The notes: generated by a model from the sequence alone, not told the origin. Shown: positions 7,935 through 16,745, counted from the first letter of the stretch. The stretch is 64,000 bases of DNA from RGIG8775 sp045612185 (GCA_045612185.1 JAZKYO010000108.1:1-64000), one strand, 5' to 3'. Numbers and translations: made by a program.

Positions 7935-10118
7935 TTACAGTCGGTATCCGATTTCGATAAAGATATTGGAAATAAATCCGACGATCTTACCGAGAAGTGT
8001 TGTAAACAAGAGTGCGATGAACATAATGAATACCATTCCGACGATAGAGCCGATTACGGTAATTATGTTCTTACCAAGCGAATAGTCGTGTGTAACCTGA
8101 ACACCGAACAGAATAAGGAATCCTGCCCAGATGAACGCCAACGAGATGAAGAGGTTTACGATATCCATTTCGCTACCCGTTACCATATTGGAAACGATAG
8201 TCATAGGAATTATGAACAAAGGAAGGGGGATAAGCGCGTAAGATGTTGCCACAAACACGTCCTTAAAGCTTCCTTCACCTTCAAACAGTGTGGTAAGACA
8301 CCAGTTTGCGATTACGAACAGCATTACGGGCATTACAACACCGATAAGCTGAACGAAAATTGTGGAATACTGACCCTGAGGATTGAAAAGGTAACCCTGA
8401 CCGATTGCCTGATAGTAGAAAGCAACAACGGTAACCGCGATATAAACAAGTGCGGCACGGACAGATCCTCTCTTTTCATGCTTCAAATCCCAGAATCCGT
8501 CAAAGGGATGGGTCATAAGATGGAAGCCGAAGAGAAGCTCTTTACCGAAGGTAATCTTTTCACCCGACGTAGCAGCTCTGATATTGATCTTGGAAATCTT
8601 CTTAGACAACCATCCGAAGAGAACGCAAATTGCGATAATCGCGATGGGTATAAGCACGAAAATATTTTCAATCGTCTGCTTACGTATTTCGGCATAAGCA
8701 ATTGAGTAGTTGTCGGTATCGTAAGCGGCTTTGTAGTGCTCGATAGCAGCCTCGTACTGACCGCTTCTGTAAAGAGCCTGACCTATACCGATATACGCGG
8801 CGTCAAAGTTAGAGTTTCTCATAAGAATCTCTGTCCAGTTATCTATAGCCTTATCGTATTCACGGTTAATCTGGTCTGTAACAGCCTGGTAAAGGATATC
8901 ACCGTACTCTGTTCTCTCGTATACTGTAATACTCTTACTTGTACCAGAGTCAAGAACGAGAAGCTTTTCGCCCTGATACGCAAGAGCCTTAATGGTACTT
9001 ACGTTACCAAGCTGAAGATTACCTCTGTCACCGAAAGCGAAGAGAAGATTACCTTCGTTATCGTACGTAAATACTTTACTACGCTTTGTATCGGATATAG
9101 ACCAAGTTCCCGATTCACCTACCGCAACGTCACCTACCGTGGAAACGCCCTTGATAGCGTTGGGGTCGTGGCTTGCGTTGGTAAATGCTATCTCACCTAC
9201 GGGAGGATAGAAACCGTTACGTCTCATGATTTCGCTACCTGCGTTGTTAAGGAGCTTAACCTGAGAGTTTGATGCGGATCCGGTTTTACTTCTGATTGCA
9301 GACTCAACCTTAGCGGTGTCAATTTTATCAGAGGAAGCGTAAACGAAGCCGTCATCGGTTACCGTAATGTTACTGAAGGTTACGGGAACGAAGATAGTAG
9401 AAAGCTTTTTCTGCTCGTCAGTCTGGAATCGTCTCCAGATAATCTGCCAAAGCGAAATACTTACTTCCTGAGCACCGATAAATCCGGTAAATTCACCATC
9501 CTCGGTAAGAACGATAATACCCTGCGTTGTCTGAGAAGATACAACGTAAATTCTGTTGTACTGGTCAACGGCAACAGCTACGGGGTAATAAACCGATCCT
9601 TCCTCGAAAAGTTCTGATTCGGGTGCATCAAGAACATAAAGGAAATTACCGCTGCGGTCAAATACTACGATACGGTATTTCTGAGTATCGCACACGTAGA
9701 TTCTTCCCTCTTCAACAATATCGCCGTAACCGTTATACTTATTATCGGTTACGTAAACGCCTCTGGGAGAAGCAAAGCTATCGGGTGCTCCAATTTCATT
9801 GGTAAATCCTGAGATTGTGAACTTATGCTTATAGTATCTGTCCAACACGATTACCGAGTTAGAACCGGCATCAGCGATGTACACGTTAAGGTCATCATCG
9901 ACAACCATATCGTAGGGATCGGAGATAGTAGCCCCTTCGGGAAGTCCCATATAGGAAGAATTATATGTACCTACGGGAATATACGCATCGGGAGAATACA
10001 AGGGGTCTCCATTAATGGAGTAGGTATAAGTCTGGAACGAGTTGAATGCTCCAACCGGTACGGAAAGCAGCATTATGAGGGCAAATGCCAAAACTAAAAT
10101 TTTTACTGATTTTTTCAT
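7935..10118 (-). CDS. NHL-repeat / TPR / Yip1 multi-domain membrane protein
   Basis: 727 residues. A signal peptide (residues 1-24) leads into NHL-type beta-propeller repeats (about 40-400; blades such as DPYDMVVDDDLNVYIADAG, SPRGVYVTD, PVAVAVDQYNRIYVVSS). Two tetratricopeptide units follow (about 415-480; EYDKAIDNWTEIL, QYEAAIEHYKAAYDTD). A membrane helix at about 485-505 then carries the chain to a C-terminal Yip1-type domain with several helices (about 540-727, opening HPFDGFWDLKHEKRGS). The topology thus puts propeller and TPR outside and the Yip1 part in the membrane. Role is unknown; an assembly or docking platform for the transporter is an inference from operon position between a permease pair and the DUF5696 protein. 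Confidence 0.8.
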   Translation of the reverse strand: MKKSVKILVLAFALIMLLSVPVGAFNSFQTYTYSINGDPLYSPDAYIPVGTYNSSYMGLPEGATISDPYDMVVDDDLNVYIADAGSNSVIVLDRYYKHKFTISGFTNEIGAPDSFASPRGVYVTDNKYNGYGDIVEEGRIYVCDTQKYRIVVFDRSGNFLYVLDAPESELFEEGSVYYPVAVAVDQYNRIYVVSSQTTQGIIVLTEDGEFTGFIGAQEVSISLWQIIWRRFQTDEQKKLSTIFVPVTFSNITVTDDGFVYASSDKIDTAKVESAIRSKTGSASNSQVKLLNNAGSEIMRRNGFYPPVGEIAFTNASHDPNAIKGVSTVGDVAVGESGTWSISDTKRSKVFTYDNEGNLLFAFGDRGNLQLGNVSTIKALAYQGEKLLVLDSGTSKSITVYERTEYGDILYQAVTDQINREYDKAIDNWTEILMRNSNFDAAYIGIGQALYRSGQYEAAIEHYKAAYDTDNYSIAYAEIRKQTIENIFVLIPIAIIAICVLFGWLSKKISKINIRAATSGEKITFGKELLFGFHLMTHPFDGFWDLKHEKRGSVRAALVYIAVTVVAFYYQAIGQGYLFNPQGQYSTIFVQLIGVVMPVMLFVIANWCLTTLFEGEGSFKDVFVATSYALIPLPLFIIPMTIVSNMVTGSEMDIVNLFISLAFIWAGFLILFGVQVTHDYSLGKNIITVIGSIVGMVFIMFIALLFTTLLGKIVGFISNIFIEIGYRL

Positions 10119-10130
10119 TTGCTACCTCCT

Positions 10131-11003
10131 TTAGTCCTTCATACCGCTGGAACCCATTGTCTCAATAATGTTCGACTGAGAAATGACGAATACTATAATA
10201 GGTACCATCATCATAATAACCGTCGAAGCCGCGCCCGCGCCCGCACGCTTAATACCACCTGCCATAACCTGCTGGATAGCATAGTTGAAGGATTTAAGCT
10301 GCTCGGACTGGATATATACAGACGCTCCTGCGTTCCAAAGGTCCTTAAACGAGTAAATAATAAGTGTAAGCCAAGCGGGCTTAACCATGGGCATTGCTAT
10401 TGTCCAATAGGTTCTAAGCTCGCTCGCACCGTCAAGACGTGCGCTTTCAAGCACCGCGTCGGTAACGTTGGTCTCCATGAACTGCTTCATAAGATAAAGA
10501 CCAAGGGACGTTGCCCATGCGGGAATGATTCTTGACCAATATGTATCGATCCAACCAAGCTTACTCATGATAAGGAAGCTGGTGATAGCGGTAACTGTTG
10601 CGTGGAACATAAGAGAAGTTCTTACAAGTTTGAACATTCCCTTTCCGCCCGGGAACTTGATCTTAGCCATTGCGTATGCCGCAAGAGACGAGAAGAAAAG
10701 GTTACCGGTTGTACCGACGATAGATACGAATACTGTGTTGAATATGTATCTGGAGAAAGGCACCAGCGACGTATTCATAAGTGTAAACAGATCTGTAAAG
10801 TTTTTAAGTGTGGGGTTTACAACGAAGAATCTCGGGGGGAACATCCAAAGCTCGTCAAGAGGCTTCAACGACTGGCTTATAACGTAAACCATGGGAAGGA
10901 ACATGAAGAGTCCGAGGATACCGAGTACAAAGGTAATACCCGCGTCACCGCCGCGAGAACGGTTAAGTACGACTTTATGATTTCTTGTTCTTAATTTTGC
11001 CAT
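10131..11003 (-). CDS. Carbohydrate ABC transporter permease, MalG-type (first pair)
   Basis: 290 residues, about six membrane helices, EAA loop ESARLDGASELRTYWTIAMP followed by KPAWLTLI. Compact MalG-type CUT1 permease of normal length. It follows its MalF-type partner by one base (stop at 11005, start at 11003), so translation is coupled. It differs in sequence from the second MalG-type gene at 2232-3278, so the two pairs are not recent duplicates. Confidence 0.92.
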   Translation of the reverse strand: MAKLRTRNHKVVLNRSRGGDAGITFVLGILGLFMFLPMVYVISQSLKPLDELWMFPPRFFVVNPTLKNFTDLFTLMNTSLVPFSRYIFNTVFVSIVGTTGNLFFSSLAAYAMAKIKFPGGKGMFKLVRTSLMFHATVTAITSFLIMSKLGWIDTYWSRIIPAWATSLGLYLMKQFMETNVTDAVLESARLDGASELRTYWTIAMPMVKPAWLTLIIYSFKDLWNAGASVYIQSEQLKSFNYAIQQVMAGGIKRAGAGAASTVIMMMVPIIVFVISQSNIIETMGSSGMKD

Positions 11004-11004
11004 A

Positions 11005-11952
11005 TTACGTACCTACCTTTGCAATAATATTCTTTACAAGCATATTGGAGCCTACCATTACAAGGAACAGGATAACCGCAATAGCCGAAGAATAACCTAT
11101 CTCGAAACGCTGTCCGCCGTAGTCGTCAAGGTGGTGCATTATCGTATGCGCCGCATAGTCAACCGACGGGAATCCACAAAGTGCTGTAACGACACCGCCG
11201 AAGCCGAACGCGCCGGTAATAGCCATGATAGCACCGAACATAAGCTGAGGTCCCATATTGGGAAGTGTGATATACCAAAGCTCCTGCCATCTGTTCTTAA
11301 CGCCGTCAACCGCGCCTGCCTCAAACTGAGACTTATCTACGCCCTGAAGACCTGCGATGAACGCAAGGAAGGACGTACCAAGCGAGGTCCAAAGTGCAAC
11401 CACGATACACAAAGGCATTACGTAGGATGCGTTCTGAAAGAACTGAATAGGCTCTGTTACAAGTCCCATTTCAAGAAGTTTGGAGTTTACCCAACCGTAA
11501 GCGTCACCCGAGAAGAGGGTCTGCCAGATAAGGTAAACCTGACCCGAAATGGAGGGAGCGTAGAATACAAGAGTAACCACAGCTCTGATTTTGGGAGGAA
11601 GCTCGTTGATAAACCAAGCAACCAGGAAAGACATAAGGTAGGATACAGGACCTACTATGATAGCGAAAATAAATGTATTCTTAACCGCTGTGAGGAATAT
11701 GTCGTCATCAAGGAAGAGACGCACATAGTTGTCAACGAACACAAAGTTCGGCCACTCAAGCAAGTTAAAGTCCGTAAAGCTGAACACGATTGACAGTACA
11801 ACCGGCGCGATGGTGAACAAGGTGAAAATGAGCATAAAGGGAGCGACCATTACATATGCTACCCAGTTGCGCTTCATTTCCTTCCAAGTCCACTGCGCCA
11901 TTGTCATGTCTTTACGCGAAACAGCTTTCTTTTCTGCTGTTTTCTTTGACAT
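11005..11952 (-). CDS. Carbohydrate ABC transporter permease, MalF-type (first pair)
   Basis: 315 residues; long basic N-terminus (SKKTAEKKAVSRKD), first helix at WVAYVMVAPFMLIFTLFT, and EAA loop EAGAVDGVKNRWQELWYITLP. A typical UgpA/MalF-type CUT1 permease. It is the gene directly after the giant solute-binding protein, 50 bases downstream, which makes this pair the natural partner for that binding protein. Confidence 0.92.
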   Translation of the reverse strand: MSKKTAEKKAVSRKDMTMAQWTWKEMKRNWVAYVMVAPFMLIFTLFTIAPVVLSIVFSFTDFNLLEWPNFVFVDNYVRLFLDDDIFLTAVKNTFIFAIIVGPVSYLMSFLVAWFINELPPKIRAVVTLVFYAPSISGQVYLIWQTLFSGDAYGWVNSKLLEMGLVTEPIQFFQNASYVMPLCIVVALWTSLGTSFLAFIAGLQGVDKSQFEAGAVDGVKNRWQELWYITLPNMGPQLMFGAIMAITGAFGFGGVVTALCGFPSVDYAAHTIMHHLDDYGGQRFEIGYSSAIAVILFLVMVGSNMLVKNIIAKVGT

Positions 11953-12002
11953 TACTTTTCTCCTTAATTAATAGAATAGATTTTTATTTCTGATTAAGCA
12001 AA

Positions 12003-15000
12003 TTAGTTCTGGTAAGAGACAAGTGCGTTATACGCGTCTTTCATAAGCTCGATTGCTTTTTCAAGACCTGTCTTATCAGCAGAATTAAGGGTGGATCCTG
12101 CAAGCTCGCCCTCAAGCTGAGCGATTGCGTCTACAAGAATTTCCATCTGTTGTTCTTCACTAATCTTAACGTCGACGTCAGCAGCTCTTCTGATATTATT
12201 TATCATATCAGCATACTTGCCCGTCACCGCGGAGCTGAGAGTATAATCAAGATCTTTCATCTTGATTTCTTCTACGCCCTTAACAGTTTCATATACACCC
12301 TTATTGATAGTAAGTTCTCCTTCAGAAAGAAGTGTATATACCTGAGCCAATCTCTTTTCAGAAAGCTTCTGACCTACGTAATCAAGAGTTTCAAGATCGA
12401 ACTCACTGCGTTTTCTGGTAATTTCTTTATTGATTGTATTGATGTACGACAGCAACTCCTCAACGGGGTCCGCGTCGTTGTTGATCGCAGCCATGTAAGC
12501 GAACTTAGCATAACGCTCAATGATGTACGAACCGGGATAGTTGGGAATCGATGCAAGGTTGTTGAACTGAAGCTGGATCTGCTTGATCTCATCAGCTGTC
12601 CAAGGCAAGCTCTCAAGCGCGTTAAGGTTTGCGGTGGGATGCTTTGCGGAAGGACCGAGAATAGATACCATTTCGTTAGAGTATTTCTCCTGGCAGTCCG
12701 CACCGGAGTGCCATCTCATAAAGTCCCAAGCGCCCTCAACGTTTTCACAGCCCGTAATCATAACGATTGCGGATACGCCGGAAACAGAGCAGTTGTTGAT
12801 ATTACCGAACTCGTCCTCGATACCGGGCATAGGATAGAAGCCCCACAAGCCTTCGATTTCGGTTGCAAATACCTTCAATTTATTATATGTATCTGTATAA
12901 CCGGCAAATCCGATAGGCATTTCACCTGTTCTGAAACGGTTAGCAAAGTCGTATGAAAGCGGGAAAGAGTACATAGTAAACATGTTGGTCATCTTTTCAA
13001 ACGCCTCAAGCGAAGTATTTGCGTCAAGGTTAATTCTCATACCGTTATCTGCGAAGAGGTCTCCGCCCATCTGGTATATGAACATTCTGTACTCAACGTG
13101 CATACCGATCTGCATGTTGTTAGCCTGAAGAACGGGAATTGCGGAATAGATATCGTCCCAAGTCTTGGGAATATCAAGGTCAAGCTCCGCAAGGATGTCC
13201 TTTCTTACGAACATCATATTAAAGGACTGTGTTTCGGGAAGTCCGTAGTAGTGCATTGTACCAACCGAGTCCTCAATACCAAGAACGATCATCGCCGCCT
13301 CGTTGAACTCTCTTGTCTCGGGATTTGTAACGAGATCTTCAAAGTCAGCGCAATTCTCTATGGGCATAAGCGCTCCACGGATAGCATAGTTAATTACGTC
13401 AGCCTGACCAAGACCGATATAAACATCGGGGCCCGTCTGAGAAAGTATGGAAGGAAGAAGTGTACCGCCCGCAACGAGCTTAAGGTTTACAGCCGTTCCA
13501 TACTGAGGAGTAAAGTCGTTATTTACAAGGTTTCTGATAACCTGTGTCTGGTCACGACCGTATGCAAGCCAAACTTCAACGATTTCAGAATCTTCATCGT
13601 CGTACTCTTCGGTTGCACCCATTCTATCGTAATTTCTAATGAAGGACTGGAAGAAGCTTCCCATTTCATGACCGAAGGACTGGAAGAAGTTAGCCTCAGC
13701 CTTAGGAAGTTTGTTTCCTTTACCCTGAACAAGAAGATAGTCTATCTGAAGGGGTTGCGTTTTTGCGTCACTAATCCAAGTACCGAGCGAACCGATATAG
13801 GATTTAAGCTGTGTAAGGTTCTTAGCGATTTCGTTCTCGGGGTCGCCGCCCATTCTCTCAAGAAGCCAAGCAACCTGATCAAGGGTAGCTACCATCGAGC
13901 CCTTAATTCCCGCCATAGCCTGAAGCTTTGCGGAAATATCATAAATAAGGATCGACTGCTCCATAAGGTCCTTAACCACATTGGGAAGAACTCGCTTAAA
14001 GCCGTAGTCACGGTAATCGTCGGGCTCAGCGCCTGTAAGCTTAAGAATAGAAAGATAGTCAGAGTTTATAGACTCAAGCGCGCCTTCTATCTGGCTTACA
14101 AGGTCACCCATAGAACCAAGTGTAACGGTAAACTCAACGGTATATACAACGCCTTCCTTGAAATAGAAATCAAAGTCGGTATTGCCGTCGGAAAGTATCT
14201 TAGTCTGCCACTCGGAAGAATAGTCGAATCTGAGTTTTGCAGCCTCTGCAAACGGAGTACCGTTGTAGTATCCCTCAAGGTTGCCAAATTTAGCCTTATA
14301 CTCTTCCTCAGTGTAGTTTGTATAGATAGCCAAAGATCTTGAAGCATACATACCGTCAAGAACCGATTGGCTGAATCTTGCTACAATATTATATACGCCA
14401 CTGTTATCCACAGAAAAGTTCCAAGTAAGTGCCTGACCGGCGGTCTGCCACTTGTCACCGCCCACACCGCCGATGGTGTTAAGCATAGTGTTCTTAGTGG
14501 TGATGGGGCTTGTTATAGCGCTTCTTGTATCCTCAATGGGATAAATAGTCTGCGACGTTGTGGACGTAAGATACTCACCCTCTACCTTAACGCTGCTTGT
14601 CCCCGCGGGAGCAGACGCATAATACGCACTTGCCTCTGCATAAGGTACGTAACTTGCGTGAGGAACGAGCTTAATGCTCTTAATAGCCATAGGCTCGCTG
14701 ACACCGGTGAGAGAAATTACGGTATTATCGGATTTTTCGAATACGAACTCGAAAGACTCGGAATAATAACCGTCGGTGTCGTGAATCTCATATGTCATCC
14801 ATTTGGGAGACTGAACTATGGGAGAACGAATTTCATTGTGGTCGATATCAGAGCTAAAGAATCTCACCTTAAGCTCCTCGCAAAGATAGTTGTATCTCTC
14901 CGCAGTCCAATACTCAGGCATTTCATATTTAATGAGAGTTGCGTTGTCAACCGTTTCGCTGGTAGCAACAATACCAAGCTCTCTCGCCTTATTCAAGTGG

Positions 15001-15644
15001 TATTCAGCGGTTTCGCCCTTGCCAAGTTTATACACCGCATTTACGTAATCATTGGTATAAATCTTTTGAAGGGTAAGATATCTCGCCTCGAGGAAAGGAA
15101 TTGCCGAATCAATACGGAAGATACGCTCAACAGCAGTTGATTTACCTACCGAATTTCCCGCAGCATCCACCTGAGTGGGATAATACTCAATTACCACGCT
15201 GTATCTTGCGGTTTCGGGGATCGACACATTCCACGAAACAGTACCTGTGGCGGGGGTGTAGAGAGCCTCTACTCCGTCAAAGGTTCCGACCGCGTACTCC
15301 GCGTCGCTCTGCTCGGCATTGACGTCCTTAACAGCGTCAATAACGATCTCCTCGGTTGCCGCGTCAACCGTCCAGACTCTTTCTACGATTTCTTTTCCGT
15401 CCGCGTCAACCGCACCGGTATACTTAGAATACTTTCTGAAGTACTCGTCGTAAGAAATCGAATTAAGAATCTCTCGTACATCGTCGATGGTCGCATCTGT
15501 AACCGATGTGTTCTGATTACCTGCCGGCTTCGGTGAAATCAGTATCGTGTCATCGGCAGCATACGCCGCGATTCCGGCACTTGAAAGCACACAGAGCAGA
15601 GCAAGTACCAAAGAAAGGAATCTTTGGAATTTCTTCTTGTTCAT
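12003..15644 (-). CDS. Giant extracellular solute-binding protein with N-terminal accessory modules
   Basis: 1213 residues from the ATG at 15644, chosen because a GGAGGA ribosome site sits six bases before it and the next residues (NKKKFQRFLSLVLALLC) form a signal peptide. The frame stays open upstream but that part overlaps an RNA gene. Cleavage is likely after AAYA; there is no lipobox cysteine, unusual for a Gram-positive binding protein. Residues ~60-680 hold at least two beta-sandwich, carbohydrate-binding-like modules (WNVSIPETARYSVVIEYYP; WNFSVDNSGVYNIVARF). Residues ~687-1105 are the family 1 solute-binding fold (VWLAYGRDQ, GPDVYIGLGQADVINYAIRG, LPETQSFNMMFVRKDIL). A ~100-residue helical tail ends the protein. 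Normal members are about 430 residues. Ligand is probably an oligosaccharide; not determinable here. Confidence 0.85.
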   Translation of the reverse strand: MNKKKFQRFLSLVLALLCVLSSAGIAAYAADDTILISPKPAGNQNTSVTDATIDDVREILNSISYDEYFRKYSKYTGAVDADGKEIVERVWTVDAATEEIVIDAVKDVNAEQSDAEYAVGTFDGVEALYTPATGTVSWNVSIPETARYSVVIEYYPTQVDAAGNSVGKSTAVERIFRIDSAIPFLEARYLTLQKIYTNDYVNAVYKLGKGETAEYHLNKARELGIVATSETVDNATLIKYEMPEYWTAERYNYLCEELKVRFFSSDIDHNEIRSPIVQSPKWMTYEIHDTDGYYSESFEFVFEKSDNTVISLTGVSEPMAIKSIKLVPHASYVPYAEASAYYASAPAGTSSVKVEGEYLTSTTSQTIYPIEDTRSAITSPITTKNTMLNTIGGVGGDKWQTAGQALTWNFSVDNSGVYNIVARFSQSVLDGMYASRSLAIYTNYTEEEYKAKFGNLEGYYNGTPFAEAAKLRFDYSSEWQTKILSDGNTDFDFYFKEGVVYTVEFTVTLGSMGDLVSQIEGALESINSDYLSILKLTGAEPDDYRDYGFKRVLPNVVKDLMEQSILIYDISAKLQAMAGIKGSMVATLDQVAWLLERMGGDPENEIAKNLTQLKSYIGSLGTWISDAKTQPLQIDYLLVQGKGNKLPKAEANFFQSFGHEMGSFFQSFIRNYDRMGATEEYDDEDSEIVEVWLAYGRDQTQVIRNLVNNDFTPQYGTAVNLKLVAGGTLLPSILSQTGPDVYIGLGQADVINYAIRGALMPIENCADFEDLVTNPETREFNEAAMIVLGIEDSVGTMHYYGLPETQSFNMMFVRKDILAELDLDIPKTWDDIYSAIPVLQANNMQIGMHVEYRMFIYQMGGDLFADNGMRINLDANTSLEAFEKMTNMFTMYSFPLSYDFANRFRTGEMPIGFAGYTDTYNKLKVFATEIEGLWGFYPMPGIEDEFGNINNCSVSGVSAIVMITGCENVEGAWDFMRWHSGADCQEKYSNEMVSILGPSAKHPTANLNALESLPWTADEIKQIQLQFNNLASIPNYPGSYIIERYAKFAYMAAINNDADPVEELLSYINTINKEITRKRSEFDLETLDYVGQKLSEKRLAQVYTLLSEGELTINKGVYETVKGVEEIKMKDLDYTLSSAVTGKYADMINNIRRAADVDVKISEEQQMEILVDAIAQLEGELAGSTLNSADKTGLEKAIELMKDAYNALVSYQN

Positions 15645-15657
15645 AAGTTTTCCTCCT

Positions 15658-15866
15658 GAAAAATTGCTGAGCATAATGGTCGCCACGAAGCCCGAAGGGG
15701 TTAACCGCGGTATAACACGAACGTCATAAGACGAGGTGGGGTGTTCTGCACGGAATCCAATAGGCTTATCCGAAGACAAAGCCCTCGTATCCCCCGAAAA
15801 AAGACTATTGATTTTCACCAAAAGCCGTTCAAACGAGAAACGGGCGCAAAAATGCCATATTTCAAT
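15658..15866 (-). ncRNA. ssrS: 6S RNA (RNA polymerase regulator), probable
   Basis: Read on the minus strand, about 209 bases show the 6S layout. An apical UUCG hairpin (15783-15763) leads into AAGCCT, then ACACCCCACCT, a small hairpin CGTC-TTAT-GACG (15733-15722) and GTTC, and near the 3' end GTGGCGAC; these match the order of conserved blocks in the 3' half of known 6S RNAs. The ends pair: GAAATATGGC (15863-15854) with GCAATTTTTC (15667-15658), 8 of 10 pairs, and CGCC (15846-15843) with GGCG (15684-15681). A near-consensus sigma-A promoter lies at the right distance. 6S RNA binds housekeeping RNA polymerase by mimicking an open promoter. The 3' end abuts the ribosome site of the giant binding-protein gene. 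A covariance-model check would settle it. Confidence 0.8.
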
Positions 15867-15872
15867 GACATT

Positions 15873-15901
15873 ATAATACCACACAACAACCGAAATGTCA
15901 A
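15873..15901 (-). promoter_or_regulatory. Strong sigma-A promoter of the 6S RNA
   Basis: TTGACA (15901-15896), 17-base spacer, TATTAT (15878-15873) on the minus strand; predicted start near 15866. It can also feed the ABC operon by read-through. Confidence 0.85.
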
Positions 15902-16017
15902 GATTTTGAAGAGATGAAAATTTTGTGTGTTTATATTATGAAGGAGTTTTGCACAAAGACAAAACGCATAAATAACGCCCATCAAGTCCAAACGCAAAAA
16001 AAGCAACACCGTATTAT

Positions 16018-16034
16018 GGTAAATACAATTTACC
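16018..16034. promoter_or_regulatory. Palindromic operator candidate, copy 1
   Basis: Perfect inverted repeat GGTAAA-TACAA-TTTACC. It overlaps a possible leftward -10 (TAAATT, 16032-16027) that has CTGACA 18 bases upstream (16056-16051), so it could control a second promoter that reads through the 6S gene into the operon. Confidence 0.5.
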
Positions 16035-16122
16035 TCTGCTTCGGTGATTTTGTCAGATACACCTCTTGTTTTGTGCAATTTGACAATGCCATTTTTTCGA
16101 CAAAACACTCCCACTTCCGCAA

Positions 16123-16139
16123 GGTAAACCACATTTACC
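16123..16139. promoter_or_regulatory. Palindromic operator candidate, copy 2
   Basis: GGTAAA-CCACA-TTTACC, the same arms as copy 1 with a different 5-base centre. Centre-to-centre distance is 105 bp, about ten helical turns, which suits a looping repressor or two dimers on one DNA face. Confidence 0.5.
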
Positions 16140-16636
16140 TGAATTGAACCCAATTTTTCGCATCTCAGAACTTTCGGTTCATGTTACGCCAAATAATTTT
16201 TGTGCAATTTCAACAATTTCCCGCTTCTTTTTTCTACACTAAAATTTCACACCGTTTTTTGAATATTATTTTCAGCGACAGTTTGTTTTTCTACTTTCCA
16301 AGCCAAATAATAACATAAAATTACAATTATACCTTTAATTTACTTTTACACCTTTTATTTCTCGGAATAAGCATTTGCGCTTGTGAAACACAAACAAAAT
16401 GAATTTTACCACCAATCAGAACGCGAACAAACGACATTCGTTTGACAACGGAGTGAACAAGAGAACACTTATTTATGGGAGTGTTATACAATACGGTAAG
16501 TTGCCAATTCCCTATTGTGAGCGTTTGTGTTACCGCGAACCTACTCGCACTTACACATGCATATTGTTGTCAAAGATTAACGCACCGCAAATGTCACCTT
16601 GCGATGCGCGCAACATCCGTTTTGGGGTGATAAAAA

Positions 16637-16670
16637 ATACGCCGACCGATGTAAAACTCGGTCGGCGTAT
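16637..16670 (-). terminator. Terminator of the nifS-iscU operon
   Basis: Perfect 13-bp arms (16637-16649, 16658-16670) with an 8-base loop; on the minus strand the hairpin is followed by TTTTTTA. Confidence 0.9.
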
Positions 16671-16745
16671 AGCCCATTCTGTTGAAATTGGCCCGCAAAA
16701 CAACAAACTTCTCACGTCAAGCAATCGCTCACCCACACATGGAAA

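Larger units (their letters stand above)
15902..16636. other. AT-rich control region upstream of 6S/ABC operon, no gene seen
   Basis: About 730 bases without a convincing gene. It holds two copies of GGTAAA-N5-TTTACC (16018-16034 and 16123-16139), a 13-base direct repeat TTTTGTGCAATTT (16069-16081 and 16198-16210) with a related inverted copy (15948-15957), and two small perfect inverted repeats (16381-16393 and 16428-16444). Short open frames here lack ribosome sites. Confidence 0.6.

Noticed and set aside
15645..15866. T-box or other riboswitch in the leader of the giant binding-protein gene
   Set aside because: The stretch TACCGCGGTTAAC resembles a T-box antiterminator, but the GGGTGG bulge, specifier loop and any aminoacyl-tRNA or amino-acid gene are missing. 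The 6S RNA layout explains the conserved blocks and the end pairing better.
15645..15884. N-terminal extension of the giant binding protein (open frame to 15884)
   Set aside because: It has no ribosome site, covers the 6S gene and its promoter, and would bury the clear signal peptide starting at 15644.
15815..16153. 112-codon leftward open frame over the 6S promoter
   Set aside because: TTG start without ribosome site, no recognisable domain, overlaps a strong promoter and operator-like repeats.
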